NCBI GenBank assembly: GCA_031422335.1
Contig: JANOQW010000030.1
Location: 1-62,696 of the forward strand
DNA length: 62,696 bases
Reading direction: 5' to 3'
Source of the DNA: Methylotenera_A sp031422335
GTDB lineage: Bacteria > Pseudomonadota > Gammaproteobacteria > Burkholderiales > Methylophilaceae
The notes under the pieces: model-generated
The model's input: only the letters and a program-made list of their open reading frames with translations
The model's database searches: none
What the model was told of the DNA's origin: nothing
Translations under genes and position numbers: made by a program
Shown here: one piece after another, positions 1-8,587 of the stretch
Layout of the letters: every line of letters begins with the position of its first letter
Numbering within the stretch: the first letter of the stretch is position 1

Positions 1-1825
1 GTTGAAAGCCAAACATGCTGTAGAAAATGTAAAACGGAATCATCTGCACACCTGTGACAGAATATGAGGTGGCAGCTGCTATCCAGCTGGAGAACGAGCC
101 TGCCTCGTTAATGCCTTCCTCTAAAATCTGGCCATCGACAGATTCTTTGTAGTACATGACTTGATCAGAGTCCATCGGCTCGTACAATTGGCCTTGGTGT
201 GAGTAAATGCCCAGTTGGCGGAACATGCCTTCCATGCCAAAAGTGCGCGCTTCATCTGGCACAATTGGCACCACAAATTTGCCTATCTCTTTATCGCGCA
301 CAATGGTGCTTAAAATGCGCACAAACGCCATAGTGGTGGAGATTTCACGCTCACCTGTACTCACCAACATATTGTCAAACGCAGCTAGTGCGGGCACTTT
401 TAGCTCGTTGCCTTTGCGGCGACGTTGCGGCACAAAGCCACCCATGGCGGCGCGGCGCTCAGCCATATATTTCATTTCTGGACTATCGTCGGCAGGCTTG
501 TAAAAACTTAAGCTTTCAACTTGTGCATCCGAAATCGGCAAATCAAAGCGATCGCGGAATTTTTTCAGTGATTCTATATCCATGCTTTTTTGCTGGTGGG
601 TAATATTTTGGCCTTCGCCAGCTTCACCCATGCCATAACCTTTGACTGTTTTGGCTAAAATGACCGTTGGCTGGCCTTTGTGGTTGACTGCCGCATGATA
701 GGCAGCAAATACTTTATGCGGATCGTGCCCGCCACGGTTGAGGCGCCAAATATCTTGGTCGCTCATGGCGGCGACCATTTCTTTTAACTCGGGATATTTA
801 CCAAAAAAGTGCTCACGCGTATAGGCGCCGCCTTTGGCTTTAAAGTTTTGGTATTCACCATCCACGCATTCTTCCATACGTTTTTTCAAAACACCACTTT
901 TATCCATGGCTAATAGTGGGTCCCAATATGAGCCCCAAATTACCTTGAGCACGTTCCAACCGCTGCCTCTAAAGTCAGATTCTAATTCTTGAATAATTTT
1001 GCCGTTGCCGCGCACAGGGCCATCTAGGCGCTGTAAATTACAGTTGATGACGAAAATTAAATTATCTAATTTTTCGCGGCTTGCCAATGAAATCGCGCCC
1101 AGCGATTCAGGCTCATCCATTTCACCATCGCCGCAAAATACCCATACTTTACGGTCTGATGTGTCAGCAATGCCGCGATCGTGAATGTACTTCAAGAACC
1201 TAGCTTGGTAAATGCCCGCTAATGGCCCTAATCCCATCGAAACTGTAGGAAACTGCCAAAAATCGGGCATCAACCACGGATGCGGGTAGCTAGATAAGCC
1301 GTTGCCGCCTGTTTCTTGGCGAAAGTTATCCATTTTTTCTTCAGAAATGCGACCTTCTAAAAAGGCGCGTGCATAAACACCAGGCGATGAATGGCCTTGA
1401 AAATACACACAATCGCCACCAAAAGTTTCATTGGCAGCTCTAAAGAAGTAGTTAAAACCTGTGTCGTACAGCGTAGCAGCCGATTGAAAGCTGGCAATGT
1501 GACCACCCACACCTGGTGATTTTTCATTGGCGCGCAAAACTGTCATAATCGCGTTCCAGCGCACTAATGCGCGTACTTTGCGCTCCATTTCTGGGTCGCC
1601 TGGCAAGCGTTGCTGCAAATGGGTAGGGATGGTGTTTACATAGGCAGTCGTCGCGTTATAAGGCAGGTTGCTGCCCGAACGGCGCGCTTGGTCTATCATT
1701 GCCTCTAACAAAAAGTGCGCGCGTTCCGTGCCTTCGTTTTCTATCACCGACAACAGTGCTTCAAGCCACTCTTGCGTTTCAATCGGGTCGGTTTCTTGCA
1801 AATTAGTTTGGGGGTTCACTGCCAT
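1..1825 (-). CDS. aceE: pyruvate dehydrogenase E1 component, homodimeric type (3' end outside window)
   Basis: Thiamine-diphosphate E1 subunit of the pyruvate dehydrogenase complex, which decarboxylates pyruvate and passes the acetyl group to the E2 lipoyl domain. Translating the minus strand from the ATG at 1825 gives MAVNPQTNLQETDPIETQEW and about 608 residues before the window edge, against roughly 890 in the family. Visible landmarks are the stretch GGNGLSSYPHPWLMPDFWQF, the ThDP-binding GDGEMDEPES block (GDG followed by N in NCNLQRLDGPVRGNG) and the family-typical KTVKGYGMGEAGEGQN. The start is supported by GGAGAAG about 9 bases upstream. It is divergent from the aminopeptidase gene, with a 208 bp shared intergenic region. 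Identification is firm; only the C-terminal third is missing. Confidence 0.96.
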   Translation of the reverse strand, partial: MAVNPQTNLQETDPIETQEWLEALLSVIENEGTERAHFLLEAMIDQARRSGSNLPYNATTAYVNTIPTHLQQRLPGDPEMERKVRALVRWNAIMTVLRANEKSPGVGGHIASFQSAATLYDTGFNYFFRAANETFGGDCVYFQGHSSPGVYARAFLEGRISEEKMDNFRQETGGNGLSSYPHPWLMPDFWQFPTVSMGLGPLAGIYQARFLKYIHDRGIADTSDRKVWVFCGDGEMDEPESLGAISLASREKLDNLIFVINCNLQRLDGPVRGNGKIIQELESDFRGSGWNVLKVIWGSYWDPLLAMDKSGVLKKRMEECVDGEYQNFKAKGGAYTREHFFGKYPELKEMVAAMSDQDIWRLNRGGHDPHKVFAAYHAAVNHKGQPTVILAKTVKGYGMGEAGEGQNITHQQKSMDIESLKKFRDRFDLPISDAQVESLSFYKPADDSPEMKYMAERRAAMGGFVPQRRRKGNELKVPALAAFDNMLVSTGEREISTTMAFVRILSTIVRDKEIGKFVVPIVPDEARTFGMEGMFRQLGIYSHQGQLYEPMDSDQVMYYKESVDGQILEEGINEAGSFSSWIAAATSYSVTGVQMIPFYIFYSMFGFQ

Positions 1826-2033
1826 GCTGTTGGCTTCTCCGTGACATAATTAGCGGCACACACAAATGTGGCAACTAAATATGCATTAAAATGTTCTATA
1901 CAGAATAATTACTAAAGGTTGGAGTGTGGCTTTTTTAGGCATTTTGGTCAAGTTAAACCGTGTTGTTTAAGCTGTAATCTATTAGATTTGCTATGTCAGT
2001 CATACATTATATACAAGAGTTGAGGATACAAAA

Positions 2034-3503
2034 ATGTCGTTAAAATTATCACAATATGCAGCTATTTGTAGCGAAAAAACACTAACTACAGAAAAACACC
2101 TACTTTTTGTGTTGGATGAGGCGGTTGAAACCAAGCATGCTTTTGCTGATGCGCTTGCAAGCAAACTTAAACGTAGCCAAGCTAAGTTTAAAGACCTCAA
2201 TAAAAGCCCTGTGACGGTTGACTTGCCTAACGGTGGTTTGGCCAGTTTTGTGGTGTTGGCGGCAGATTTGAGCGTGTTTCAAAAGCATACTTTATTACGC
2301 AAAGCGGTAAAACCGCTAGTAGATGAGCAGCCAAAAAGCTTGGCCATTTGTGTGTTTGGCGATGACGAAACGCGTGAGGCCAACGCTTGCGCCGCCTATT
2401 ATGTGGCGACAGTGAATGCCGCGGAATTGCCCAGCCGAAAAAGTAAAGGCAAGCAAGAAGCTAAGCATAAGCCATTGAAAAATATCAGCATTCATGGTCA
2501 TAAGACTGAGCACGATTATGGCTATGTGAATGCTCGCGTTGCAGGTAACACGCTATGCCGTAGCTTAACCATGTTACCGCCAAATGAGCTTACACCGACG
2601 ATTTATCGTGAAAAAGTGAAAAAGTTAGCGAAAGAGCAAGGTTGGGCATGGGAAGAGTTTGATATGCCAGCGCTTAAAAAAATGGGCGCAGGCGCATTTT
2701 ATGCAGTGGGGCAGGGCAGTGATCCAATGGATGCGGCGATTGTGCATTTAAGTTATCACCCAAAAGGTGCCAAAAAACACATTGCATTAGTCGGCAAAGG
2801 TATTTGTTTTGATACTGGCGGGCATAACCTAAAGCCCGCCAAATACATGCAAGGCATGCACGAAGACATGAATGGCAGCGCGGTTGCGCTGGGTGTTTTA
2901 CGTGCGGCCACGATGCAACAATTGCCTGTAAAAATTGATTGCTGGTTAGCCATCGCGCAAAACCACATTGGGCCACTGGCGTATAAACAAAATGATGTAG
3001 TAACTGCGCTCAACGGCATGACCATTGAGATTGTGCATACCGATGCTGAAGGTCGGATGGTACTGGCTGACACGTTGACGCTTGCTAGTCGTCAAAAACC
3101 GGATGTAATTTTAGACTACGCCACGCTCACTGGCAGCATGGCGGTGGCGGTGACAGATCGCATGAGCGGCGTTATTTGCACCAACGATGAGCTGGCCTGC
3201 AAGGCAATAGGGGCGGGCACTGCAGCGGGTGAGCGTATTGTCGCTTTTCCATATGAAGAAGACATGGATAGCGATTTAGACAGCGACATTGCCGACATTA
3301 AACAATGCACGCTAGAAGGCGGCGGCGATCACATGCTGGCCGCGCGTTTTATGGGCAAGTTTATTGAGAATGATGTGCCTTGGTGCCATGCTGATTTATC
3401 TAGTACTAACCGCAAAGGTGGCTTGGGTGCGGTGCAAAGTGATGTGAACGGTTTTGGCGTGGGCTTTGGGTTGGAGATGGTGAAACGTTTGATTGCTGAG
3501 TAG
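2034..3503 (+). CDS. leucyl aminopeptidase family protein (peptidase M17)
   Basis: Cytosolic two-metal aminopeptidase of family M17 (PepA type), 489 residues, the usual length. The C-terminal catalytic domain shows the metal and catalytic residues: K255 in VGKG, D260 in FDTGG, a further Lys in NLKPA, Asp in MHEDM, and D337/E339/R341 in HTDAEGR. Some signature positions differ from E. coli PepA (GHNLK for GISIK, HTDAEGR for NTDAEGR), so this is a divergent subgroup rather than PepA itself; substrate preference cannot be read from sequence. TTGAGGA lies upstream of the ATG. It stands alone between aceE (divergent) and a Crp-type regulator. Confidence 0.9.
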   Translation: MSLKLSQYAAICSEKTLTTEKHLLFVLDEAVETKHAFADALASKLKRSQAKFKDLNKSPVTVDLPNGGLASFVVLAADLSVFQKHTLLRKAVKPLVDEQPKSLAICVFGDDETREANACAAYYVATVNAAELPSRKSKGKQEAKHKPLKNISIHGHKTEHDYGYVNARVAGNTLCRSLTMLPPNELTPTIYREKVKKLAKEQGWAWEEFDMPALKKMGAGAFYAVGQGSDPMDAAIVHLSYHPKGAKKHIALVGKGICFDTGGHNLKPAKYMQGMHEDMNGSAVALGVLRAATMQQLPVKIDCWLAIAQNHIGPLAYKQNDVVTALNGMTIEIVHTDAEGRMVLADTLTLASRQKPDVILDYATLTGSMAVAVTDRMSGVICTNDELACKAIGAGTAAGERIVAFPYEEDMDSDLDSDIADIKQCTLEGGGDHMLAARFMGKFIENDVPWCHADLSSTNRKGGLGAVQSDVNGFGVGFGLEMVKRLIAE

Positions 3504-3605
3504 ATGAGGCTAGTTTGATATGTTGCAAGTGCATCTGTCGACTGTTAGGCTATTGTTAATAAATATAATATACATAAAAACGATAAATTAAATGGGGAGA
3601 GCATT

Positions 3606-4262
3606 TTGGACGATTTAAACTGGCTGCAGAGTTTCCCGCCATTATTAGCTTTAGAAGCTAATGCGCGTGACATTTTAAGCAAATCTGCACGCATGGTAGA
3701 GGCGCCCATTGGTACCGTTGGCTATCGCGAAGGCGGTGCCTGTGGGGCTTATGTAATGCGGCTTGCAGGGCAATCGCGGGTATATAAAATGTCCGCCAGT
3801 GGGCGCGAAATTTTGTTGTATCGCGTGAATGCGGGTGAAACTTGCGTGATTACCACCACTTGTTTGCTGGGCAATAGCAATTATCCTGCCTCCACCATCG
3901 TAGAAGAACCCATTCGAGACGTGATTATTCCATCGTCTGCATTTAACCAACTGATGATAGATTCAAAAGTATTTCGTACTTTTGTGATGACCAACTACGG
4001 CGCGCTGATTAGCGATTTAATTGTGTTGCTGGACGAAGTGGCTTTTCATAGCTTAGATGCGCGTTTGGCCAAGTTGTTGGTAGATGCAGGTGGCGTGACA
4101 ATTAATAGAACGCATCAACTGATTGCTGATGAGCTAGGCACGGCACGCGAGGTGGTCAGCCGCCAGCTAAAACGCTTTGAGCAAAAAGGCTGGGTGGCGC
4201 TTGGGCGCGGCCATGTAGAGATTAGCGACCGCGCCAAGCTGGAGAAATTAGCCGCAAGTTAA
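3606..4262 (+). CDS. Crp/Fnr family transcriptional regulator
   Basis: A 218-residue regulator with an N-terminal cyclic-nucleotide-type beta-barrel (roughly residues 15-130, including SGREILLYRV) and a C-terminal winged helix of the Crp type (about 150-215) with recognition region LIADELGTAREVVSRQLKRF. The start is TTG at 3606, chosen because GGGGAGA sits 7 bases upstream and no in-frame ATG fits. The N-terminus lacks the Cys cluster that holds the Fe-S centre in true FNR, although single Cys residues occur in GGACGAY and GETCVITTTC, so the signal is unknown. It is monocistronic by layout. Bases 3756-3771 match the arm of the palindromic repeat family found elsewhere in the window. Confidence 0.85.
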   Translation: MDDLNWLQSFPPLLALEANARDILSKSARMVEAPIGTVGYREGGACGAYVMRLAGQSRVYKMSASGREILLYRVNAGETCVITTTCLLGNSNYPASTIVEEPIRDVIIPSSAFNQLMIDSKVFRTFVMTNYGALISDLIVLLDEVAFHSLDARLAKLLVDAGGVTINRTHQLIADELGTAREVVSRQLKRFEQKGWVALGRGHVEISDRAKLEKLAAS

Positions 4263-4289
4263 GTTAAGCTATTAAGATAACTAAGCTAG

Positions 4290-5234
4290 TTAGAACCTAG
4301 AACCTTGCCTGCAAAAGTTTTTTGCGGGATTTTCAGCTAACATCATGTCCTTATCGCTCATTTTATTGTGCGTTTTTGAGCTTAGGTTTTCTGCCGAGTT
4401 GGTCGCCGGCCTTTCTACCAATTGTTCCTTTTTTATTGCAGGTACCTCCGCAACTATCGCGCAATCAATGCATTCACCTTTAGCCACATCATAGCCTTTA
4501 GTCGCCGCAATGCCTGTTACTTTGGTCATAATGGTGCCATCCAACACTGCTTCACCCATTTTTGCGCCTGTAATATCGGCTCCAGTTAAATCGGCTTTAC
4601 TAAAATCGGCGCGAAATAAATCGGTGTTACGCAAATTGGCGCCGCGTAAATTGGCAAATTTAAAATTACTGCGGTTAATATCGGCACCCTCAAAATTGGT
4701 GTTGGCAAAGTTACCGCCAATCGCGTCAAATCGCATCGCACCCATTGGTTGGTTGCCAATATCTAAGCCAAAACGGCCATTTTTAACAATCGCATTACTC
4801 ATATTGACATCGCCCAGCGTACCTATCATGCGCACATTGGTGAGGTTGGCGCCCTCAAAGTTGGTTTTACTAAAAATTGGCTGAAACATAGTGGCATTGG
4901 TTAAATCTGCTTTGCTAAAGTTGGCATTTTCTATACGCGCTAAGTTTAAATAACTGTTTTTTAAATTAGTGCCGCTTAAGTTAGCCCCCATGAGCTCGGC
5001 ACCGAAGAAGCCGACATTTTCAAGCTTGCAGTGGCGCAAATCTAAGCCATTAAAAATAAGGTAGCCTGCATCTTTATTGCTTAAATCGCAGCTTTTGCTG
5101 TTAATTTGTTTAAGTGCATCGGCTTGGCTAATTTTTGTGCGGGCAATTTCTTGGTTTTCTTTGCCCATGTCAGCGACTGCAAAACTACTAAAAATCAGCG
5201 TGCTTAAAGTGAATATTTTTGTGAATTTTTTCAT
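4290..5234 (-). CDS. exported pentapeptide-repeat protein
   Basis: 314 residues starting MKKFTKIFTLSTLIFSSFAV, a clear signal peptide with probable cleavage after AVA. The body (about residues 45-250) consists of A(D/N)LxX pentapeptide repeats such as ANFSKADLTNATM and ANLRGANLRNTDLF, which fold as a right-handed quadrilateral beta-helix. A block after the repeats contains a Cys pair (GECIDCAIV). The ATG at 5234 is preferred over an upstream in-frame start because GGAGAA precedes it at good spacing and the signal peptide begins exactly there. The function of this group is unknown. It is divergent from the glycine-zipper gene, and a Fur-like site lies between them. Confidence 0.82.
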   Translation of the reverse strand: MKKFTKIFTLSTLIFSSFAVADMGKENQEIARTKISQADALKQINSKSCDLSNKDAGYLIFNGLDLRHCKLENVGFFGAELMGANLSGTNLKNSYLNLARIENANFSKADLTNATMFQPIFSKTNFEGANLTNVRMIGTLGDVNMSNAIVKNGRFGLDIGNQPMGAMRFDAIGGNFANTNFEGADINRSNFKFANLRGANLRNTDLFRADFSKADLTGADITGAKMGEAVLDGTIMTKVTGIAATKGYDVAKGECIDCAIVAEVPAIKKEQLVERPATNSAENLSSKTHNKMSDKDMMLAENPAKNFCRQGSRF

Positions 5235-5376
5235 GGTATTTCTCCAATTATTGCCGCCTATTGCAGCAGATGACACAAGTATAGGCGCATAAAATCTAGC
5301 TACAGTAACTATGGTCACACTAAGCTAAAATAACCAAAATTAATATTTAACTTACTGATTTATATTATATTTTATT

Positions 5377-5389
5377 GAAAATAATTCTC
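5377..5389. promoter_or_regulatory. candidate Fur-box-like palindrome
   Basis: GAAAAT-A-ATTCTC matches the 6-1-6 Fur core (GATAAT-N-ATTATC) at 10 of 12 arm positions. It lies in an AT-rich divergent intergenic region between the pentapeptide-repeat gene and the glycine-zipper gene. The assignment rests on pattern only. AT-rich sequence gives chance matches, so confidence is low. Confidence 0.3.
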
Positions 5390-5516
5390 AAACGCATCGC
5401 TAAGTAAAATCATTAATCTGCATTTTGCGGTCAGCTAAGTTAATTTAGCCTCGTTGTAAGCTCATCTGCCTGAAAATTTTTTCATATAAAAGCAGATAAA
5501 CTTGAGGAGATTTAAA

Positions 5517-6179
5517 ATGCGTCAAACAATATTATTAGGTTTAATTGCTGCGTCAGTGTCAGTGCCCGCGTTAGCAGGCCATGATAATTACGAAGATCGC
5601 GGCCGTGTAACTGCTGTTACACAACAATTTGAACGTGTGAATGCACCACGTCAAGAATGTCGTACAGAATATGTACGTGAAAGTTATTACGAAGCGCCAC
5701 AACGCTCTAACACAGGTGCCATTGTTGGCGGTGTGGCCGGTGGTTTAGTGGGTAGTCGATTTGGTGGTGGTAGCGGACGTATTGCAACGGCTGCTATTGG
5801 TGCAGGTTTAGGCGCAGTTATTGGCGACCGTTATGACAATAATGGCCGTGACAATCGTGGCCGTGAACGTGTAGAAACGCGCCCAGTAGAAAGCTGTGTC
5901 ACTGTCGATAACTGGCAGCAAGTGCCGGCGGGTTACTTGGTCAATTACGAGTACAACGGCCGCCAATATTCAACCGTGACTGATCGTGACCCAGGCCGCT
6001 ATATTCCTGTGTACGTGCAGGTAAGACCTAATGGTTATGTGACTAATGTGACTTATCAGGAGAATCGTTGGAATGATGATGACGGTGATGACCGAGGTCG
6101 TGGTTACGGACATAAAAAATATAAAAGTAAGCATTATGACAAGCACCACGGTAAGCATCACGACCGCAATTACTGGTAA
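5517..6179 (+). CDS. glycine-zipper surface/envelope protein with His-rich tail
   Basis: 220 residues with an N-terminal signal peptide (MRQTILLGLIAASVSVPALA). Residues about 68-110 form a glycine-zipper 2TM (17-kDa surface-antigen type) segment, GAIVGGVAGGLVGSRFGGG followed by IGAGLGAVIGDRY. Two conserved Cys residues (RQECRTEY and VESCVTV) flank it. The C-terminus is rich in His, Lys, Asp and Tyr (HYDKHHGKHHDRNYW), which could bind metal. The start ATG at 5517 has GAGGAG at 8 bases; an upstream in-frame TTG lacks such support. A clean terminator follows at 6224. Proteins of this family associate with the outer membrane; the exact role is unknown. Confidence 0.8.
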   Translation: MRQTILLGLIAASVSVPALAGHDNYEDRGRVTAVTQQFERVNAPRQECRTEYVRESYYEAPQRSNTGAIVGGVAGGLVGSRFGGGSGRIATAAIGAGLGAVIGDRYDNNGRDNRGRERVETRPVESCVTVDNWQQVPAGYLVNYEYNGRQYSTVTDRDPGRYIPVYVQVRPNGYVTNVTYQENRWNDDDGDDRGRGYGHKKYKSKHYDKHHGKHHDRNYW

Positions 6180-6223
6180 TTTTAATTTTAGCTCCCTAAG
6201 TTAATTTAACTAAGTAGATAAAG

Positions 6224-6248
6224 AAGCCACCGCAAGGTGGCTTTTTTA
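6224..6248 (+). terminator. intrinsic terminator
   Basis: Perfect stem AAGCCACC / GGTGGCTT with a GCAA tetraloop and a T-run after it, 45 bases downstream of the glycine-zipper gene. Confidence 0.9.
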
Positions 6249-6342
6249 TTGGGCAACGAAAATAAACCGCTCGCTCTGAGCTTGTCCATGATTTGTATGA
6301 TTCAAAAAGGGTTGAGTGAATCAAAAATGCTAAAATAACACT

Positions 6343-6864
6343 ATGTTTTCTTTTTTTAAAAAACTATTCAAACCAAAATTTATCGATGCAGCGCAAGCGT
6401 GGCAACAGCTTGGCAACCAACCAGATAACGCTTATTGGCTATATGCCGCGCCTGTGCATTTGCAATTGCAACGCGACACTTTTACTCTTGCGGGTGTTTT
6501 AACACTAGAACTTGAAGAAAGCGATGCCCTGACAGCCGCACTGAATAAGCACTTCTGCTTTGATGATAAAAGCCCAGATAAGCTGATGTATTTTTGGCAT
6601 GAAAAACAATGGTTTTTGCGTTTACAAAGCAATCCAAATATTCAAACACATGCGCCACAAGCCGCATTAAATAAGGCTGTTGGCGCATATCTACCAACAG
6701 GTGAGGGCGCCATGCAATGGGCTGCGTTTACCAACGAGCTGCAAATGCTGCTGTTTGAACATCCAATTAACCAAGCGCGCGAAGCCAAAGGTTTGCCAGC
6801 GGTAAATAGCTTGTGGTGTTATGGCGGCGGTCGCATGCTTTTAGAAAAGAATCATGCAAATTAA
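6343..6864 (+). CDS. conserved hypothetical protein upstream of recJ
   Basis: 173 residues, MFSFFKKLFKPKF at the start and the motif NSLWCYGGGR near the end. The NSLWxxGGG ending resembles a conserved motif of proteins sometimes annotated as phosphoglycerate mutase-like that sit next to recJ in betaproteobacteria. Those are, as I recall, about 300 residues, so this one looks like the N-terminal part only. It has no signal peptide or membrane segment. Its end overlaps the recJ start by 11 bases, which implies translational coupling. No enzyme active site can be recognised and no function is claimed. Confidence 0.72.
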   Translation: MFSFFKKLFKPKFIDAAQAWQQLGNQPDNAYWLYAAPVHLQLQRDTFTLAGVLTLELEESDALTAALNKHFCFDDKSPDKLMYFWHEKQWFLRLQSNPNIQTHAPQAALNKAVGAYLPTGEGAMQWAAFTNELQMLLFEHPINQAREAKGLPAVNSLWCYGGGRMLLEKNHAN

Positions 6865-8536
6865 ACAGCGTCAGTTTGATGAAGAAATCGTCGCCGAACT
6901 GATCACGGAAGGCACACACCCGCTACTAGCCAAGCTCTATGCGGCGCGCGGCGTATTGAGCAAAAGTGAGCTTGAAACTTCACTCAGCCAAACTATTCCA
7001 CCAGAGCAATTGACCAACGCCAGCCATATGGCCAAATTGCTGGCTGATGCCATTGCAGCAAACAAAAAATTATTGGTGATTGGCGATTACGATGCCGATG
7101 GCGCTACCGCAACGGCGGTGGCGGTAAAAGGCCTAAAAAGTATGGGCGCGACGGTGGATTTTCTGGTGCCAAATCGCTTTGAGTATGGCTATGGCTTAAC
7201 GCCCGAAATTGTTGCCCTTGCAAGTACGCTAAAACCAGATATTTTAATTACCGTGGATAACGGCATTGCCAGCGTCGATGGCGTGGCAGCAGCCAATCTA
7301 TTGGGTTTGCAAGTATTAGTGACAGATCACCATTTGCCTGGTGATACTGCGCCAGCCGCGGCTTGCATTGTGAACCCCAATCAACATGGCTGCACTTTTA
7401 AAAGTAAAAATTTGGCAGGCGTTGGTGTCATGTTTTATGTGCTGCTGGCCTTGCGCGCAGAGCTGCGAAATCGTGGCGCTTATATTGAAAAATCTGAGCC
7501 CAACCTGACAGAATTGCTCGATTTAGTCGCACTGGGCACAGTGGCAGATTTAGTCAAACTGGATGCTAATAACCGCATACTAGTCGAACAAGGTTTGCGC
7601 CGCATCCGCGCAGGTGTTGGCTGTGCAGGCATTTCAGCGTTACTGAAAATTGCAGGAAAATCCCCTGAAAAAGTCACCGCGCAAGATTTTGGCTTTGCAG
7701 TTGGCCCAAGATTAAACGCGGCTGGCAGGCTAGATGATATGCGGCTTGGCATTGCTTGTTTGCTGGCAGAAAATGAGGCTGACGCCATGCAAAAAGCACA
7801 AACTTTGCATGAGTTGAACATGCAACGGCGCAATATTGAGGCTGATATGCAAGATGTGGCGCTGGCCAGTTTAGATAATATTGAAGTAGCAAACCAATAC
7901 AGTTTGAGTATTTACAATGCCGATTATCATCAAGGTGTCATTGGCATTTTGGCCTCACGATTAAAAGAAAAATACCATCGGCCAACTTTGGTTTTCGCGG
8001 ATGCGGGCGACAGTATTATTAAAGGCTCTGGTCGTTCCATCGTCAATTTTCATCTGCGCGATGCGTTAGATTTAGTCACTAAACGCCATCCAAATCTCAT
8101 CATTAAATTTGGTGGCCACGCCATGGCAGCGGGGTTGAGTATTTTACAAAGCAACTTTGCAGCGTTTCAAGCAGCATTTGAAACCGTCGCGCGCGAGCTG
8201 CTGACTGAGGCAGATTTGCAAGCTATTTTAGAAACCGATGGCCAATTAGCTATAAAAGACATGAGCCTGCAGATCGCGCTGCTATTGGCTGCTGGCGTAT
8301 GGGGTCAAAGCTTTCCACAACCTATTTTTAGTGATACTTTTAAGGTCATCAACCAGCGTGTTTTGGGCGAAAAGCACCTAAAGTTGATTCTGGAAAAAGA
8401 TAGCAGAAGATTCGATGCGATTTATTTTAACTTTGCCGATGTATTGCCAGAAAATATCACAGCAGCCTACGCACTAGAAGCGAATGAGTACAAAGGTTTG
8501 CAGACGCTGCAGTTGCAGATTAAGTATATTGAATAG
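6854..8536 (+). CDS. recJ: single-stranded-DNA-specific exonuclease RecJ
   Basis: 5'-3' single-strand DNA exonuclease of the DHH phosphoesterase superfamily acting in RecF-pathway recombination and mismatch repair. At 560 residues it is full length. Motifs: GDYDADG (about residues 77-83), the DHH triad in VTDHHLPGD (about 158), VALGTVADLV, and the DHHA1-domain GGHAMAAGLS (about 420). The start ATG lies inside the preceding gene, whose last 11 bases it overlaps. The stop codon abuts a palindromic repeat (8536-8576) followed by TTTTATT, probably the operon terminator. Confidence 0.96.
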   Translation: MQIKQRQFDEEIVAELITEGTHPLLAKLYAARGVLSKSELETSLSQTIPPEQLTNASHMAKLLADAIAANKKLLVIGDYDADGATATAVAVKGLKSMGATVDFLVPNRFEYGYGLTPEIVALASTLKPDILITVDNGIASVDGVAAANLLGLQVLVTDHHLPGDTAPAAACIVNPNQHGCTFKSKNLAGVGVMFYVLLALRAELRNRGAYIEKSEPNLTELLDLVALGTVADLVKLDANNRILVEQGLRRIRAGVGCAGISALLKIAGKSPEKVTAQDFGFAVGPRLNAAGRLDDMRLGIACLLAENEADAMQKAQTLHELNMQRRNIEADMQDVALASLDNIEVANQYSLSIYNADYHQGVIGILASRLKEKYHRPTLVFADAGDSIIKGSGRSIVNFHLRDALDLVTKRHPNLIIKFGGHAMAAGLSILQSNFAAFQAAFETVARELLTEADLQAILETDGQLAIKDMSLQIALLLAAGVWGQSFPQPIFSDTFKVINQRVLGEKHLKLILEKDSRRFDAIYFNFADVLPENITAAYALEANEYKGLQTLQLQIKYIE

Positions 8537-8576
8537 ATGCCCTACGAGCCGCATGGATATTGGCCTGCAGAGCATC
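8536..8576. repeat. REP-like palindrome, copy 1 (inverted orientation)
   Basis: GATGCCCTACGAGCC arm, loop GCATGGATATT, arm GGCCTGCAGAGCATC; the reverse orientation of the family loop AATATCCATGC. It begins on the last base of the recJ stop codon and is followed by TTTTATT, so it can also work as a terminator. Confidence 0.8.
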
Positions 8577-8587
8577 TTTTATTAAAG

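Noticed and set aside
4510..4884. Plus-strand open frame opposite the pentapeptide-repeat gene
   Set aside because: It consists of repetitive APSKLVL-like sequence mirroring the pentapeptide repeats; the minus-strand reading has a signal peptide and a ribosome site.
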